Made by a program: the position numbers and the translations under genes. DNA of 64,000 nucleotides from Streptomyces flavochromogenes (GTDB lineage: Bacteria; Actinomycetota; Actinomycetes; Streptomycetales; Streptomycetaceae): positions 6,225-70,224 of the forward strand of contig NZ_JNZO01000040.1 of NCBI RefSeq assembly GCF_000717595.1, written 5' to 3'. The number at the start of each line of letters is the position of its first letter. The first letter of the stretch is position 1. Below the pieces are notes generated by a model that made no database searches, was not told the origin of the DNA, and saw only the letters and a program-made list of their open reading frames with translations. Shown one piece after another: positions 1 to 8,513 of the stretch.

Positions 1-66
1 TGGTGTGCCCGCCTGTGCTCCGCCTGCCCCGGCCCCGGCAACCCATGCCTCGATCGCCCACCGGGG
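1..66. other. Window edge, no feature seen
   Basis: Short stretch downstream of the BrkB-like gene. It is rich in C/G and I see no gene or clear hairpin in it. Confidence 0.5.
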
Positions 67-891
67 TCACTTCCGCCGTTTCGGCGTGCGCGTCAGCCGG
101 GGCAGCTCGTCGTGGAACAGGCGGCCGACGAGCGCACCGCCGAACACGACCACGCCCACCGCGACGAGCCAGGTCTCGATGACCAGAAACGCTCCGAACG
201 GCCCGTAGCTGACGGCGCTCGACGCGATCAACGGAGAGAAGACGAGCCGGGAGAACACCCTGAGCCCCAGCAGCCCGAGCACGGTGGCCACCGCACCGGG
301 CAGCAGGGCCGTCCACGCGATCCGGCCCCCGAGCAACAGCCGCTGCGACCACCAGAAGAACAGGATGCCGGTCAATGTCGTGACGACGCCCGCGGCCGGC
401 CCCTGGCGCCAGAAGGCGGCGACGGCGAACAGATAGAGGACCCCCAGGAGGACGGCCAGCCACAGCACATGCCGCCATCTGGCCCGCCAGCGGGCCGGGG
501 GCAGGTCCCAGACCTTCTCGTAGCCGCTCTGCGCCACGGTCCCGAACGAGAGCCCGAACACGGCGAGCAGGGCGAGGCCGAACGCCGTCGCGGTCCGCCG
601 CACCTGGCCCGGCAGCGCGAACAGCTGCTCGATCTCCATCCTGGCGGGTGCCGAGACCCCCAGTGCGTCGCCGAGCCACTGCGCGAACCCCTTGCCGCTG
701 CCGGCCCCGGCCGCGGACACGACGATCAGCAGCGGTATCAGGGTGAGGAATCCGAGCGCCGCGAACCCCAGCGAACGCTGCCACAGATCGAGTTCGCTGA
801 CCGGCCCCCACCGGTGTCCGGCGCGCAGTCGGCGGATGACGCTTCGTATCCGCTCCCACGGAGAGCGACGCCCAGCGGAACGGGCGCCCAT
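67..891 (-). CDS. YihY/BrkB family inner-membrane protein
   Basis: Predicted polytopic membrane protein of 274 residues. About six hydrophobic segments follow a basic N-terminus; the first (GFAALGFLTLIPLLIVVSAA) sits in the usual BrkB position, with further spans up to a basic C-terminus ending TPKRRK. The family was once annotated as ribonuclease BN, but that is not supported; its function is unsettled. I chose the ATG at 891 (MGARSAG). An in-frame start at 1020 would add 43 residues of low-complexity sequence that do not resemble the family. The upstream strand holds possible coding debris whose stop overlaps this ATG as TGATG. Family assignment is good, role unknown. Confidence 0.8.
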   Translation of the reverse strand: MGARSAGRRSPWERIRSVIRRLRAGHRWGPVSELDLWQRSLGFAALGFLTLIPLLIVVSAAGAGSGKGFAQWLGDALGVSAPARMEIEQLFALPGQVRRTATAFGLALLAVFGLSFGTVAQSGYEKVWDLPPARWRARWRHVLWLAVLLGVLYLFAVAAFWRQGPAAGVVTTLTGILFFWWSQRLLLGGRIAWTALLPGAVATVLGLLGLRVFSRLVFSPLIASSAVSYGPFGAFLVIETWLVAVGVVVFGGALVGRLFHDELPRLTRTPKRRK

Positions 892-1134
892 CAGCTGTCC
901 GCCGCCCGAGCCGCGCCCGGCGTCATCGGCCCACCTTCGGCGCTCGGAAAGTCGAGCATGGCGCGCTCCAGGGATTCGCTGCTCTCTCCACGGTAGGACG
1001 AGGAAGAGCTCGATCACCACCGCGCGGCCGGTGGGCAGGGTCCACGGCGAACTCGCCCCAGGTCTGGCCGGCCGGTTCCTTGACGGCGCGGTCGAGCCGG
1101 TTGAGGAGTGATCAGCGCGATGCGCCGCGGCACA

Positions 1135-1174
1135 AGGACGCCGGGGCGGCCGTCGACGGCCGCCCCGGCGTCCT
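1135..1174. terminator. 40-bp perfect palindrome, probable terminator
   Basis: Two 20-base arms (AGGACGCCGGGGCGGCCGTC and its exact complement) meet at a central GTCGAC without a spacer. As RNA it would form a very stable hairpin. It lies downstream of the DUF6131 gene and upstream of the BrkB-like gene, both on the minus strand, in a 477-base stretch (892-1368) with no confident intact gene. Termination is the simplest role; a perfect palindrome could also be a protein-binding or cruciform site. Confidence 0.55.
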
Positions 1175-1368
1175 CGCCCGGAGCGAAGACGGCACCCCGC
1201 TCTCTCCTCACCTTGGGCGGACCGACGGCCGCGTCACCGGGTCCGCCGCTGTGATCGACCCGGCCGAACTCGCGCTCAGGGACTTGCCGGACCCGGTGTG
1301 AGTCCGTACCCGCGGGTCACCTCGGCCGGGGATCCGGGCCGGTTCGTGAGTGCCGAGGAGGAACGTCG

Positions 1369-1524
1369 TCAGTAGTAGTGGCGTCGGCCTCCCACCGCAT
1401 GTCCTACGGCTCCGAGGATCCACAGGATGGCGCCGATGACGACCAGCACGATCCCGATGGTCCACAGGATCGAGATGCCGGCGATGAGTCCGATGACGAG
1501 CAGAATGACTCCGAGGAGGATCAT
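1369..1524 (-). CDS. DUF6131 family small membrane peptide
   Basis: 51-residue protein with two hydrophobic helices (ILLGVILLVIGLIAGI and GIVLVVIGAILWILGAV) joined by a short turn, ending in the GGRRHYY tail typical of DUF6131. These peptides are common in Streptomyces and their function is unknown; one is often found near stress-type genes. The ATG at 1524 gives exactly the usual family length, so I prefer it to much longer readings of the same frame. A purine-rich stretch (GAGAGCGAGG) upstream may serve as a weak ribosome binding site. Confidence 0.85.
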   Translation of the reverse strand: MILLGVILLVIGLIAGISILWTIGIVLVVIGAILWILGAVGHAVGGRRHYY

Positions 1525-1700
1525 GGTGTGCCTCGCTCTCTGAGGTGAGCCGCGTGCGTAACGGGCCGCGGCCGGCCCGGTGGGCCCTTCGCCGTGAGGT
1601 GCTCGTTCTCCTGCGACACCGTTCGCTGTATTGCGGTTAGCCGTTTTCGTGTCCCGTAAACATGGCAGGAGTCCGGTCACCACGACCCGGCGCTCGTGCC

Positions 1701-2186
1701 TCAGGGGCCGGCCTGGTCTCCGCCGGAGAGGAGGGCGTCGAAGAGGGCTCGGTAGTGGACCATCGCTCCCCGCAGCTGCTCGGGGGTGGCCCGGTGCGTG
1801 GCGGCGAGCAGGTCGATCTCGTGGGCCTCCTGGTAGCGCTCCAGAGCGTGGCCGTGTTCCGCGGACAGATCGCCTCCCCGGTGCTCGAAGTCCTCCGTGG
1901 GGTATCCGCGCTCCCGCATGAGGACGGTCACCAGCCGGTCCGCGTCGTGGACCGCCGCCTCCGGCCGATCGACGAACTGCTTCTGCACGCCCTGCCATTC
2001 CCGCACGTAGCGATCCCGCACGTGGTCCGGCAGGGGGTGGGTTTCGTGAGAGTCGTGCCGTTTCTCCGGGCCGAAGGGCTCGCGCGGTCGGTGCCGAAGG
2101 CGACGGTCCAGCGCGAACGACGACACGATCAGGACGACCAGCACCGCGGCCGGAACGACCAGGGCCAGGATCGTTCCTGTGGACAT
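1701..2186 (-). CDS. Single-span membrane protein of unknown function
   Basis: 161 residues. An N-terminal signal anchor (ILALVVPAAVLVVLIVSSFAL, residues 5-25) is followed by a basic, His-rich linker and a soluble, mainly helical domain with conserved-looking pieces YVREWQGVQKQFVDRPEAAV, DADRLVTVLMRERGYP and a C-terminal LRGAMVHYRALFDALL. Similar short proteins occur in actinomycetes but I cannot name a function. The ATG at 2186 is preceded by GAAGGGGG. The gene diverges from the STAS-like gene at 2623, with a palindromic repeat array between them that must lie in or near its promoter. Confidence 0.8.
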   Translation of the reverse strand: MSTGTILALVVPAAVLVVLIVSSFALDRRLRHRPREPFGPEKRHDSHETHPLPDHVRDRYVREWQGVQKQFVDRPEAAVHDADRLVTVLMRERGYPTEDFEHRGGDLSAEHGHALERYQEAHEIDLLAATHRATPEQLRGAMVHYRALFDALLSGGDQAGP

Positions 2187-2310
2187 GGCCCACACCCCCT
2201 TCGCTGCGACGGGTGCCCTCCCCGGGCGGCTGCCCGGAGGCAGTGCGCCGAAACCGCGGGCGAACCCCTCTCGTCCCCTCCCGTTCCCGTACCGCCACCG
2301 TCGGGAAACC

Positions 2311-2478
2311 GCTGTCCCGAGGGCCTCCACCCGGTCGGGACGGCGCTGTCCCGAGGGCCTCCACCCGGTCGGGACGGCGCTGTCCCGAGGCCTCCACCCG
2401 GTCGGGACGGCGCTGTCCCGAGGGCCTCCACCCGGTCGGGACGGCGCTGTCCCGAGGGCTCCACCCGGTCGGGACAGC
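2311..2478. repeat. Five tandem 33/34-bp units, each able to fold into hairpins
   Basis: Units start at 2311, 2345, 2379, 2412 and 2446. Each contains GTCCCGA, a spacer of about 14 bases, then TCGGGAC, so every unit is an inverted repeat. The end of one unit and the start of the next also pair (TCGGGAC, six bases, GTCCCGA). Partial arms flank the array (TCGGGAAACC before; a 9-base perfect hairpin GGTCGGGA..TTCCCGACC after). The array fills most of the 436-base intergenic region between the divergent genes at 2186 and 2623. Units 3 and 5 are each one base short. Confidence 0.95.
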
Positions 2479-2622
2479 GCTTCCCGACCGGGGGAGCCCG
2501 GTCCTCGGGCGTCCCGCGCGCCGCTGCGGACCGGTTGTCGGATACTGGGTCCACCACCCCTCGCCTCCTCTCGCCGACAGAGGACCGGGGCAGAGGGGGA
2601 CCGACGTGTGGCAGGAGGGTTC

Positions 2623-2901
2623 ATGCTCATCAGCCATGTCTTCGAGGATCGTGTCCTGCACGTGACCCTCCTGCGCGATCTCGATGTCACCGGCCGTGCG
2701 GCAGTCATCCTGCACATCGAGACGCTCCTCGCCACCCACGGTCCGCGGCATGTCCGCATACAGCTGCCCACCCACGACCCCTCCCCTGCCTCGCTCAGCG
2801 TGCTCGCCCGCGCCCGCCGCCTGTGCGAAAGCCTGGGAACCCCGCTGACGGTCGTCGGCCCCATCCGGATCGCCCCGCGCTCGCGGCCCGCAGCGGCGTA
2901 G
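2623..2901 (+). CDS. STAS-domain-like small protein
   Basis: 92 residues. The order of short strands and helices (VFEDRVLHVTLLRDLDVTGRAAVILHIE, then VRIQLP, SLSVLARARRLCESLGTPLTVVGP) fits an anti-sigma-factor antagonist-like STAS fold, including the D[LV]DVTGRAA entry. The loop where SpoIIAA-type proteins carry their phosphorylated Ser reads THDPSPASLSVL, so a candidate Ser is present but the classic DSSG motif is not. The ATG at 2623 has a good GGAGGG site. It may take part in partner switching in stress signalling, but no cognate kinase or sigma gene is adjacent. Family call is moderate. Confidence 0.65.
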   Translation: MLISHVFEDRVLHVTLLRDLDVTGRAAVILHIETLLATHGPRHVRIQLPTHDPSPASLSVLARARRLCESLGTPLTVVGPIRIAPRSRPAAA

Positions 2902-3022
2902 CCTCACCGCCCCGCCGAGAGGGATTGACCCGCCCGACCGGGGGTACCCGCGGAACGAACCGCCCCGGTCCACGGTGCCTACGCCGGGCAGGGGCGACCG
3001 CAACCGTCGAGGGAGGACTACG

Positions 3023-3526
3023 GTGAGTCACGGCAGCAGGGAAGACCAGGACGTCGTCGCGGCCATCCTCAAGGATCACCGCACCATGGAGGACCTGTTC
3101 CGTCGTATGCGGAGCGTCGAGTCCGACCGTGCCGCCGCGCTGAAGGAGTTCTCCGCGCTGCTCATCGCGCACGGAGAGGCGGAGGAGTCCGAGGTCTACG
3201 GAGCGCTCAAGCGCTTCCGCGACATCGACGACGAGGAAGTGGAGCACGGCACGGCGGAGCACGCCGAGGGGAACGAAGCGCTCCTCGGTCTGCTGGAGGT
3301 CGAGGACGTCGGCTCCGACGCGTGGGACTCCCGGCTGGAAGACCTGGTGCAGGCGGTCTCCCACCACCTCGACGAGGAGGAACGGACGATCCTGAACGGC
3401 GCCAGGGAGAACGTTCCCGACGAGCGACGGGCCGAGCTGGCCGCCGCGTTCCGTGAGGAGCGCGCGAAGCAACTGGCGTCGGACTGCGGGGACATCGAGA
3501 ACGTCCGCAAGATCGTCAACCGGTGA
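3023..3526 (+). CDS. Hemerythrin (HHE) domain protein
   Basis: 167 residues in a four-helix layout. Likely metal-ligand positions are visible in VAAILKDHRTMEDLF, SALLIAHGEAEESEVY, VEHGTAEHAEGN and VSHHLDEEERTIL, the HHE pattern of non-haem di-iron proteins that sense or buffer O2, NO or peroxide. I chose GTG 3023 because GGGAGGA precedes it by five bases and the protein then starts at the family's usual place (VSHGSREDQDVV). Other general-stress families (DUF6131, STAS-like) lie just upstream. A role in oxidative or nitrosative stress is inference. Confidence 0.88.
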   Translation: MSHGSREDQDVVAAILKDHRTMEDLFRRMRSVESDRAAALKEFSALLIAHGEAEESEVYGALKRFRDIDDEEVEHGTAEHAEGNEALLGLLEVEDVGSDAWDSRLEDLVQAVSHHLDEEERTILNGARENVPDERRAELAAAFREERAKQLASDCGDIENVRKIVNR

Positions 3527-3679
3527 GGTGACCGATCCGCCGCGCCGCCCCGCCCGGCGACGGTGAGCGACGAAGCGCGCGGCCGGGGCGCCGCAGGCCT
3601 GACGTGCCGGTGAAGCAGGGTCTGCGGCGCGCGGTCGTGCACAGCGGACAGGGAGGCCGGCAAGGCCGGCCGTCCCGAC

Positions 3680-3707
3680 GGGGGGTCCGACAACGGCTGG
3701 GCCCCCC
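3680..3707 (-). terminator. Hairpin terminator after prpE
   Basis: GGGGGGTCC and GGGCCCCCC pair over nine positions (one G-T wobble) with a ten-base loop, directly past the prpE stop codon. It may also stop transcripts from the hemerythrin gene on the other strand. Confidence 0.7.
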
Positions 3708-3708
3708 T

Positions 3709-5607
3709 TCACGTGTTGCTGCCGCTGTCACCGGTGCTCCGGAGGACGGGGCGCAGCGCGTCGATGACGTTCGCGTCGTCGACGGTGGAGGGGATGGGTT
3801 CGTCGCGGCCGTCGGCGATGCCGCGCATCGTCTTGCGGAGGATCTTTCCCGAGCGGGTCTTGGGCAGAGCGGCCACGACCGCCACGTCCTTGAGGGAGGC
3901 GACGGCGCCGATGCGGTCGCGTACGAGCTGGACGAGCTCGGCCTCGACCTCGCCGGGCTCGCGCGCAGCGCCGGCCTTCAGGACGACGAAGCCCCGCGGC
4001 ACCTGCCCCTTGAGGGGGTCGGCGACGCCGATGACCGCGCACTCGGCGACGTCGGGGTGGGCGGCCAGGGCCTCCTCCATGCTGCCGGTGGACAGCCGGT
4101 GTCCGGCGACGTTGATGACGTCGTCGGTGCGGCCCATGACGAAGACGTAGCCGTCGTCGTCGATGTGCCCGCTGTCGCCCGTGAGGTAGTAGCCGTCGAA
4201 GGCCGACAGGTAGGAGGCGATGTAGCGTTCGTCGTCGTTCCAGAGCGTCGGGAGCGCTCCCGGCGGCAGAGGCAGTCTGACCACGATCGCGCCGTCGACG
4301 CCCTCCGGGGCCGGCCGGCCCGAGGCGTCGAGGACGCGGACGTCCCAGCCGGGCAGCGGGCGCGTGGGGGAGCCGGGTTTGACGGGAGCGGCTTCGATCC
4401 CCACCGGATTGGCGACGATCGGCCAGCCGGTCTCGGTCTGCCACCAGTGGTCGATCACCGGGACGTCCAGGAGAGCGCTCGCCCAGCGATAGGTCTCCGG
4501 GTCGAGGCGCTCGCCGGCGAGGAACAGGTAACGCAGGGCGGAGAGGTCGTGGTGCGCCGCGAGTGTTCCCTCCGGGTCCTCCTTGCGGATGGCCCGGAAC
4601 GCCGTGGGCGCCGTGAACATGGTCTTGACGCCGGACTCGGCCGCGACGCGCCAGAACTGACCCGCGTCCGGGGTGCCGACCGGCTTGCCCTCGTACAGGA
4701 CCGTCGTGGCGCCGACCAGCAGCGGCCCGTAGACGATGTACGAGTGGCCGACGACCCAGCCGACGTCGGATCCGGTGAACATCGTCTCGCCCGGACCGAT
4801 GTCGTACACGGCGCCCATCGACCAGTGCAGGGCGACCGCGTAGCCGCCGCAGTCACGCACCACACCCTTGGGCTTTCCGGTGGTTCCGGAGGTGTAGAGG
4901 ATGTACAGGGGGTCGTTCGCGGAGACGGGAACGCACTCGGCCGGCGGTGCGGCGGCCACCAGGTCGGCCCAGTCGAGGTCGTCGGGTCCCAGGTCCGCCG
5001 GCGCCTGTGGCCGTTGCAGGACCACGCTCTTCTCGGGTTTGTGGGCGGCGAGTTCGAGCGCCTCGTCGAGGAGCGGCTTGTACGCGATGACACGCTTGCC
5101 CTCGATGCCGCAGGAGGCGGAGACGACCACCTTGGGAGCGGCGTCGTCGATGCGGAGGGCGAGCTCGCGCGGGGCGAACCCGCCGAAGACGACCGAGTGG
5201 ACCGCGCCGATGCGCGCGCAGGCCAGCATCGCGACGGCGGCCTCCGGAACCATCGGCATGTAGATCACCACCCGGTCGCCCCGCTCCACGCCGAGCCGGG
5301 CGAGCGCCCCGGCGAATACCGCGACCTCGTCCCTCAGCCGGGCGTAGCTGTAGGTGCGCCGGGTGCCGGTGACGGGGGAGTCGTAGACGAGCGCGGGCTG
5401 GTCGCCCCGGCCGGCGTCGACGTGCCGGTCGAGCGCGTTGAAGCAGACGTTGAGCCGTCCGTCCGGGAACCAGCGGTAGAAGGGAGCACCCGAGGAGTCC
5501 AGGGCGCGTCGCGGAACGACGTCCCAGTCGATGCCCTCGGCGGCGTCGAGCCAGAAGGACTCGGGGTCTTCCGTGCTGGCGCGGAAGACATCCTCGTACA
5601 TTCCCAT
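3709..5607 (-). CDS. prpE: Propionyl-CoA synthetase (acetyl-CoA synthetase family)
   Basis: 632-residue acyl-CoA synthetase, normal length for PrpE/Acs. It activates propionate (and probably acetate) with ATP and CoA through an acyl-AMP. Seen: the acyl-AMP loop YTSGTTGKPKG (about residue 245), the WWQTETGWP region, YLTGDSGHIDDDGYVFVMGRTDD.INVAGHRLS and the C-terminal acetylatable lysine site RSGKILRKTMR. The DVGWVVGHSYIVYGPLL segment with YEGKPVGTPD matches PrpE better than Acs. Single gene, divergent from the ComB-like gene across about 240 bases. No methylcitrate-cycle genes are nearby. Substrate preference is inferred from sequence resemblance. Confidence 0.88.
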   Translation of the reverse strand: MGMYEDVFRASTEDPESFWLDAAEGIDWDVVPRRALDSSGAPFYRWFPDGRLNVCFNALDRHVDAGRGDQPALVYDSPVTGTRRTYSYARLRDEVAVFAGALARLGVERGDRVVIYMPMVPEAAVAMLACARIGAVHSVVFGGFAPRELALRIDDAAPKVVVSASCGIEGKRVIAYKPLLDEALELAAHKPEKSVVLQRPQAPADLGPDDLDWADLVAAAPPAECVPVSANDPLYILYTSGTTGKPKGVVRDCGGYAVALHWSMGAVYDIGPGETMFTGSDVGWVVGHSYIVYGPLLVGATTVLYEGKPVGTPDAGQFWRVAAESGVKTMFTAPTAFRAIRKEDPEGTLAAHHDLSALRYLFLAGERLDPETYRWASALLDVPVIDHWWQTETGWPIVANPVGIEAAPVKPGSPTRPLPGWDVRVLDASGRPAPEGVDGAIVVRLPLPPGALPTLWNDDERYIASYLSAFDGYYLTGDSGHIDDDGYVFVMGRTDDVINVAGHRLSTGSMEEALAAHPDVAECAVIGVADPLKGQVPRGFVVLKAGAAREPGEVEAELVQLVRDRIGAVASLKDVAVVAALPKTRSGKILRKTMRGIADGRDEPIPSTVDDANVIDALRPVLRSTGDSGSNT

Positions 5608-5847
5608 CGCGGACTCCTCTTATCGCGTCGGGGTTCCTGCGCCGTGGCGTCGGACTGCGGCTGCGGCGTACGTACGGGCCGGGCGGGGCGGGGCGGACCA
5701 CGCATACCGTATGTCGGCGGTCCGCGGTCTGCGACCGTGACCGACTCCTTCCGCAGGCGCGGCAGGTGCCCGCTCGGGGTGAGCCGGACGACGTGATGCG
5801 TGCCACTGTCGGGTCGTTCCGCGTCGGGCATGCGTGATCATGACCGG

Positions 5848-6531
5848 ATGGACGCTCGTTTCCTCGGTATCGCCGAGCTCGCCGAACCCCCGTCCGTGGC
5901 GGTCGTGATCGACGTCATGCGTGCCTACACGGTGGCCGCCTGGGCCTTCGCGCGGGGTGCGGAGAAGATCGTTCTCGCCGAGTCGCCGGACGACGCCCTG
6001 GCGCTCAAGGCCCGCCACCCCGACTGGGTGGCGCTCAAGGACGGCCCGCCCGCGCCCGGCTTCGACGCCGTCAACTCACCGGCGTTGCTGCGGTCCGTCG
6101 ACCTCGGCGGGCGGACCGTCGTGCAGAAGACCACGGCCGGGACGGTCGGCGCCCTCGCCGTCAAGGAGGCGTCGCTGGTGCTGTGCGCGGGCTTCGTGGT
6201 GGCGGAGGCGACGGCCCGGGTCCTGCGGTCGCGCGGCGGCGACGATGTCACGTTCGTGGTCACCGGCGAGGACGGCCGGGCCGACGAAGACCTGGCGTGC
6301 GCGCAGTACATCGCCCGGAGGGCGACGGAGCCAGCGACGGACGCGGCCGAGTTCCTTCGCCGGGCCGGCGCGTCGCGCGCCGCCACCGAGCTGAAGGAGG
6401 GCGTGCGCCGAGGAGCCCACCCCGACGATGTCGCCCTCTGTCTTGAACTCGACCGCTTCCCCTTCGCCATGGTGGCGACCCTGGAGGACGGACTCATGGT
6501 CCTCCGCCCTCATGGCGTGCCCTCATCTTGA
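5848..6531 (+). CDS. 2-phosphosulfolactate phosphatase (ComB) family protein
   Basis: 227 residues. The N-terminal [30 protein letters not shown] and the later [13 protein letters not shown] are the ComB-family signature regions; ComB removes phosphate from 2-phosphosulfolactate in coenzyme M synthesis of methanogens. Actinomycetes do not make coenzyme M, so the true substrate here is probably another small phospho-acid, or the protein belongs to an uncharacterised branch. I chose ATG 5848 ([11 protein letters not shown]) because the family begins this way; an in-frame ATG at 5830 is possible. It diverges from prpE. Confidence 0.8.
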   Translation: MDARFLGIAELAEPPSVAVVIDVMRAYTVAAWAFARGAEKIVLAESPDDALALKARHPDWVALKDGPPAPGFDAVNSPALLRSVDLGGRTVVQKTTAGTVGALAVKEASLVLCAGFVVAEATARVLRSRGGDDVTFVVTGEDGRADEDLACAQYIARRATEPATDAAEFLRRAGASRAATELKEGVRRGAHPDDVALCLELDRFPFAMVATLEDGLMVLRPHGVPSS

Positions 6532-6828
6532 GCGTGACGTGTTTGACGTCTCGTGAAAGCTGCGTTGCGTTCGAAACGCCGTCAATCGAGCGAGGAGTCG
6601 AATCCCTGCTCTATGGACGGAAACTGATGCGATGGCCTGGCAGGTGAGTGCAACGACGAGTTGCAATGGATGCTGGTGAGGGCCACGGGTGTCACCCGTT
6701 CGATGTAACAAGATCGGATCGGTGGGTGTAGGTGGGGATGTGTCGGGGGAAGACCGGAGTGGCGCCCGTGGAAGGGCACCGCGACGGTCCCACCCCGGAC
6801 CGTCGCTGGACTGACCAGAAGGACGAGC
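6532..6828. other. Long leader region before the cold shock gene
   Basis: 297 bases with no gene of coding character. Streptomyces cold shock genes commonly have long 5' untranslated leaders, and this stretch probably holds the promoter and leader of the gene at 6829. I could not pick out a specific thermosensor fold by eye. Confidence 0.4.
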
Positions 6829-7032
6829 ATGGCCAGCGGCACCGTGAAGTGGTTCAACTCCGAGAAGGGCTTCGGCTTCATCGCCCAGGACGGCGGCGGA
6901 CCGGACGTCTTCGCCCACTACTCCAACATCTCGGGCAACGGATACCGCGAGCTGACCGAGGGCGAGGCCGTGACGTTCGACATCACCCAGGGCCAGAAGG
7001 GTCCGCAGGCGGAGAACATCGTCCGGGGCTGA
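6829..7032 (+). CDS. Cold shock protein (CspA family)
   Basis: 67-residue single cold-shock domain. Both nucleic-acid-binding motifs are present: KGFGFI (RNP1) and DVFAHYS (RNP2 variant), with the N-terminal [14 protein letters not shown] and a C-terminal KGPQAENI typical of Streptomyces Csp proteins. It binds single-stranded RNA or DNA and acts as an RNA chaperone in the cytoplasm. The ATG is preceded by GAAGGACGAGC. It stands alone behind a long leader and is closed by a strong hairpin. Confidence 0.96.
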   Translation: MASGTVKWFNSEKGFGFIAQDGGGPDVFAHYSNISGNGYRELTEGEAVTFDITQGQKGPQAENIVRG

Positions 7033-7083
7033 GCCCTCGGACCGCTCCGGCGAGCTTGTCTCCCCCTGACGGCGACCCGCTGT

Positions 7084-7116
7084 CGACGGCGCCCGCACCT
7101 CGTGCGGGCGCCGTCG
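7084..7116 (+). terminator. Hairpin terminator after the cold shock gene
   Basis: A 15-base perfect stem (CGACGGCGCCCGCAC with its complement) with a three-base CTC loop, about 50 bases past the stop codon. It lies between convergent genes and can serve both strands. Confidence 0.88.
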
Positions 7117-7200
7117 GGGTGTCGTGACACCTGTGGCGACGGCGGTCGGCCGACGCCGGTGCGGAAGATCCTGTCGGATCCGTCGGGGTCGCCGCACCCC

Positions 7201-7998
7201 TCAGAAGGATCCGACGGTCCGTGCGGCGTAGAAGGCGCCGATCGCGGCGGCGAGCACGCCGAGCAGCAGCCGCAGGGCCCTCTCGGGCAGGCGGGGCTGG
7301 AGGCGGGCGCCGAGATAGCCGCCGACCAGTCCGCCGAGGCCGCACGCCAGGCCGAGCCACCAGTCGGGGGCGACGTCACCGGAGCTGGTCAGGGACAGCA
7401 CCACGAACGCGGCCGCACCGACGAGGGAGGTCGCGAACGTGGCGGCGAGCGCGGCCGGCGCCACCCGGCTCATCGGCAGGCCGCGTGCGACCAGGATCGG
7501 CCCGAGCAGCGAGCCGCCGCCGATGCCGTAGATCCCGCCGAACACCCCCACCGCCACGGCCAGCGTGGTGAGCACGGCCGGGCGCGGTTCCGCCGGCGGA
7601 ACGGCGGGGGCCGGGGTGCGTGCGGGGGCGAGCGTGCGGGCGCACAGCCAGAGTCCGAGGGGCAACAGGAGGAGCGCGACCAGCGACTGGAAGATCCCCG
7701 GGCCGGGGAGGGCGTAGACGCGGATCGCGGCACCGAGGACGACTCCCGGCAGGGTGCCGGCGATCAGGCGCCGGGTCAGAGGGCCGCGCAGCGTGCCGTC
7801 GCGGCGGTAGCGCCACAGGGCGCCGGGTCCGGCCACCACGTTGTACAGGAGGTTCGTGGGGGTGACCGCCGGGTTCGGTACGCCGAAGACGCTCAGATGC
7901 ACCGGGAGGAGGAACACCGCCCCGGACACGCCGACCGGCGCGGTCACCACCGCGATCAGCAGCCCGGCGATCAGGCCCGCCCACACCGTCCAGTCCAC
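7201..7998 (-). CDS. TauE/SafE family sulfite/anion exporter
   Basis: 265-residue polytopic membrane protein with about eight hydrophobic spans. The two family repeats are visible: GSFIAG-like LLIAVVTAPVGVSGAVFLLPV near the N-terminus, with the PTNLLYNV motif, and the second-half IYGIGGGSLLGPILVARGLP. Family members export sulfite, sulfonates or other organic anions, or take up sulfur compounds. The substrate here cannot be read from the sequence. Single gene convergent with the cold shock gene and divergent from the DUF1801 gene. Confidence 0.88.
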   Translation of the reverse strand: MDWTVWAGLIAGLLIAVVTAPVGVSGAVFLLPVHLSVFGVPNPAVTPTNLLYNVVAGPGALWRYRRDGTLRGPLTRRLIAGTLPGVVLGAAIRVYALPGPGIFQSLVALLLLPLGLWLCARTLAPARTPAPAVPPAEPRPAVLTTLAVAVGVFGGIYGIGGGSLLGPILVARGLPMSRVAPAALAATFATSLVGAAAFVVLSLTSSGDVAPDWWLGLACGLGGLVGGYLGARLQPRLPERALRLLLGVLAAAIGAFYAARTVGSF

Positions 7999-8118
7999 CG
8001 GGCTCCCCGTTCCGCCGTCGCCGTCCGGACAGTACCGGCCCGGTCCGCAGGCCGGTCGGCCAGGGCCTCGGCGGCAACGTGATGTTCATACGTCGAGGGG
8101 CGTCGGTAGGCTCGTCGT

Positions 8119-8484
8119 ATGGTCCAGAGCAACGCTGAAGACGTCGACGGATACCTGGACGAGGTGCCCGCCGCCCGGCAGGAGGCGCTGCGGCGGCTGC
8201 GGGAGCTGTGCCGGGAGGAGCTGGCCGGCTTCACGGAGTCGATGGCGTACGGCATGCCGGTCTACGAGCGGGACGGCAGCGCCGAGATCGCCTTCGCCAG
8301 CCAGAAGCGGTACATCTCCTTCTACCTCCTGCGCGGTGACGTCCGTGATGCCTTCGCGGAGCGGCTCGCGGCGCAGGACATGGGCAAGGGGTGTCTGCGG
8401 TTCAGGACGCCCGAGCGGATCGACTTCGCTCTGGTGCGTGACCTCCTGAAGGCCACTGCGCTCCGCCGCGGCACGATCTGCTGA
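8119..8484 (+). CDS. DUF1801 domain protein
   Basis: 121 residues with the DUF1801/YdhG-like pattern: an N-terminal DVDGYLDEVPAARQEALRRLRELC helix, ESMAYGMPVYE, KRYISFYLLRGDV and a final GKGCLRFRTPERIDFALVRDLL. Some relatives are annotated as iron chaperones, which I regard as weak. The gene begins with ATG at 8119, 21 codons of sequence before the conserved core agreeing with the family. It converges on the nmtR-like gene with 29 bases between stops. Confidence 0.85.
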   Translation: MVQSNAEDVDGYLDEVPAARQEALRRLRELCREELAGFTESMAYGMPVYERDGSAEIAFASQKRYISFYLLRGDVRDAFAERLAAQDMGKGCLRFRTPERIDFALVRDLLKATALRRGTIC

Positions 8485-8513
8485 CTGCCCCCGCTCCGGC
8501 GGATGGCTGACCG

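Noticed and set aside
2311..2478. CRISPR array
   Set aside because: Units are directly adjacent with no unique spacers and no cas genes are present.
2129..3003. Long ORFs with Arg/Pro-rich repeats on both strands across 2.1-3.0 kb
   Set aside because: They are translations of the tandem palindromic array in high-G+C DNA; only the small genes at 1369, 1701 and 2623 show family or membrane patterns.
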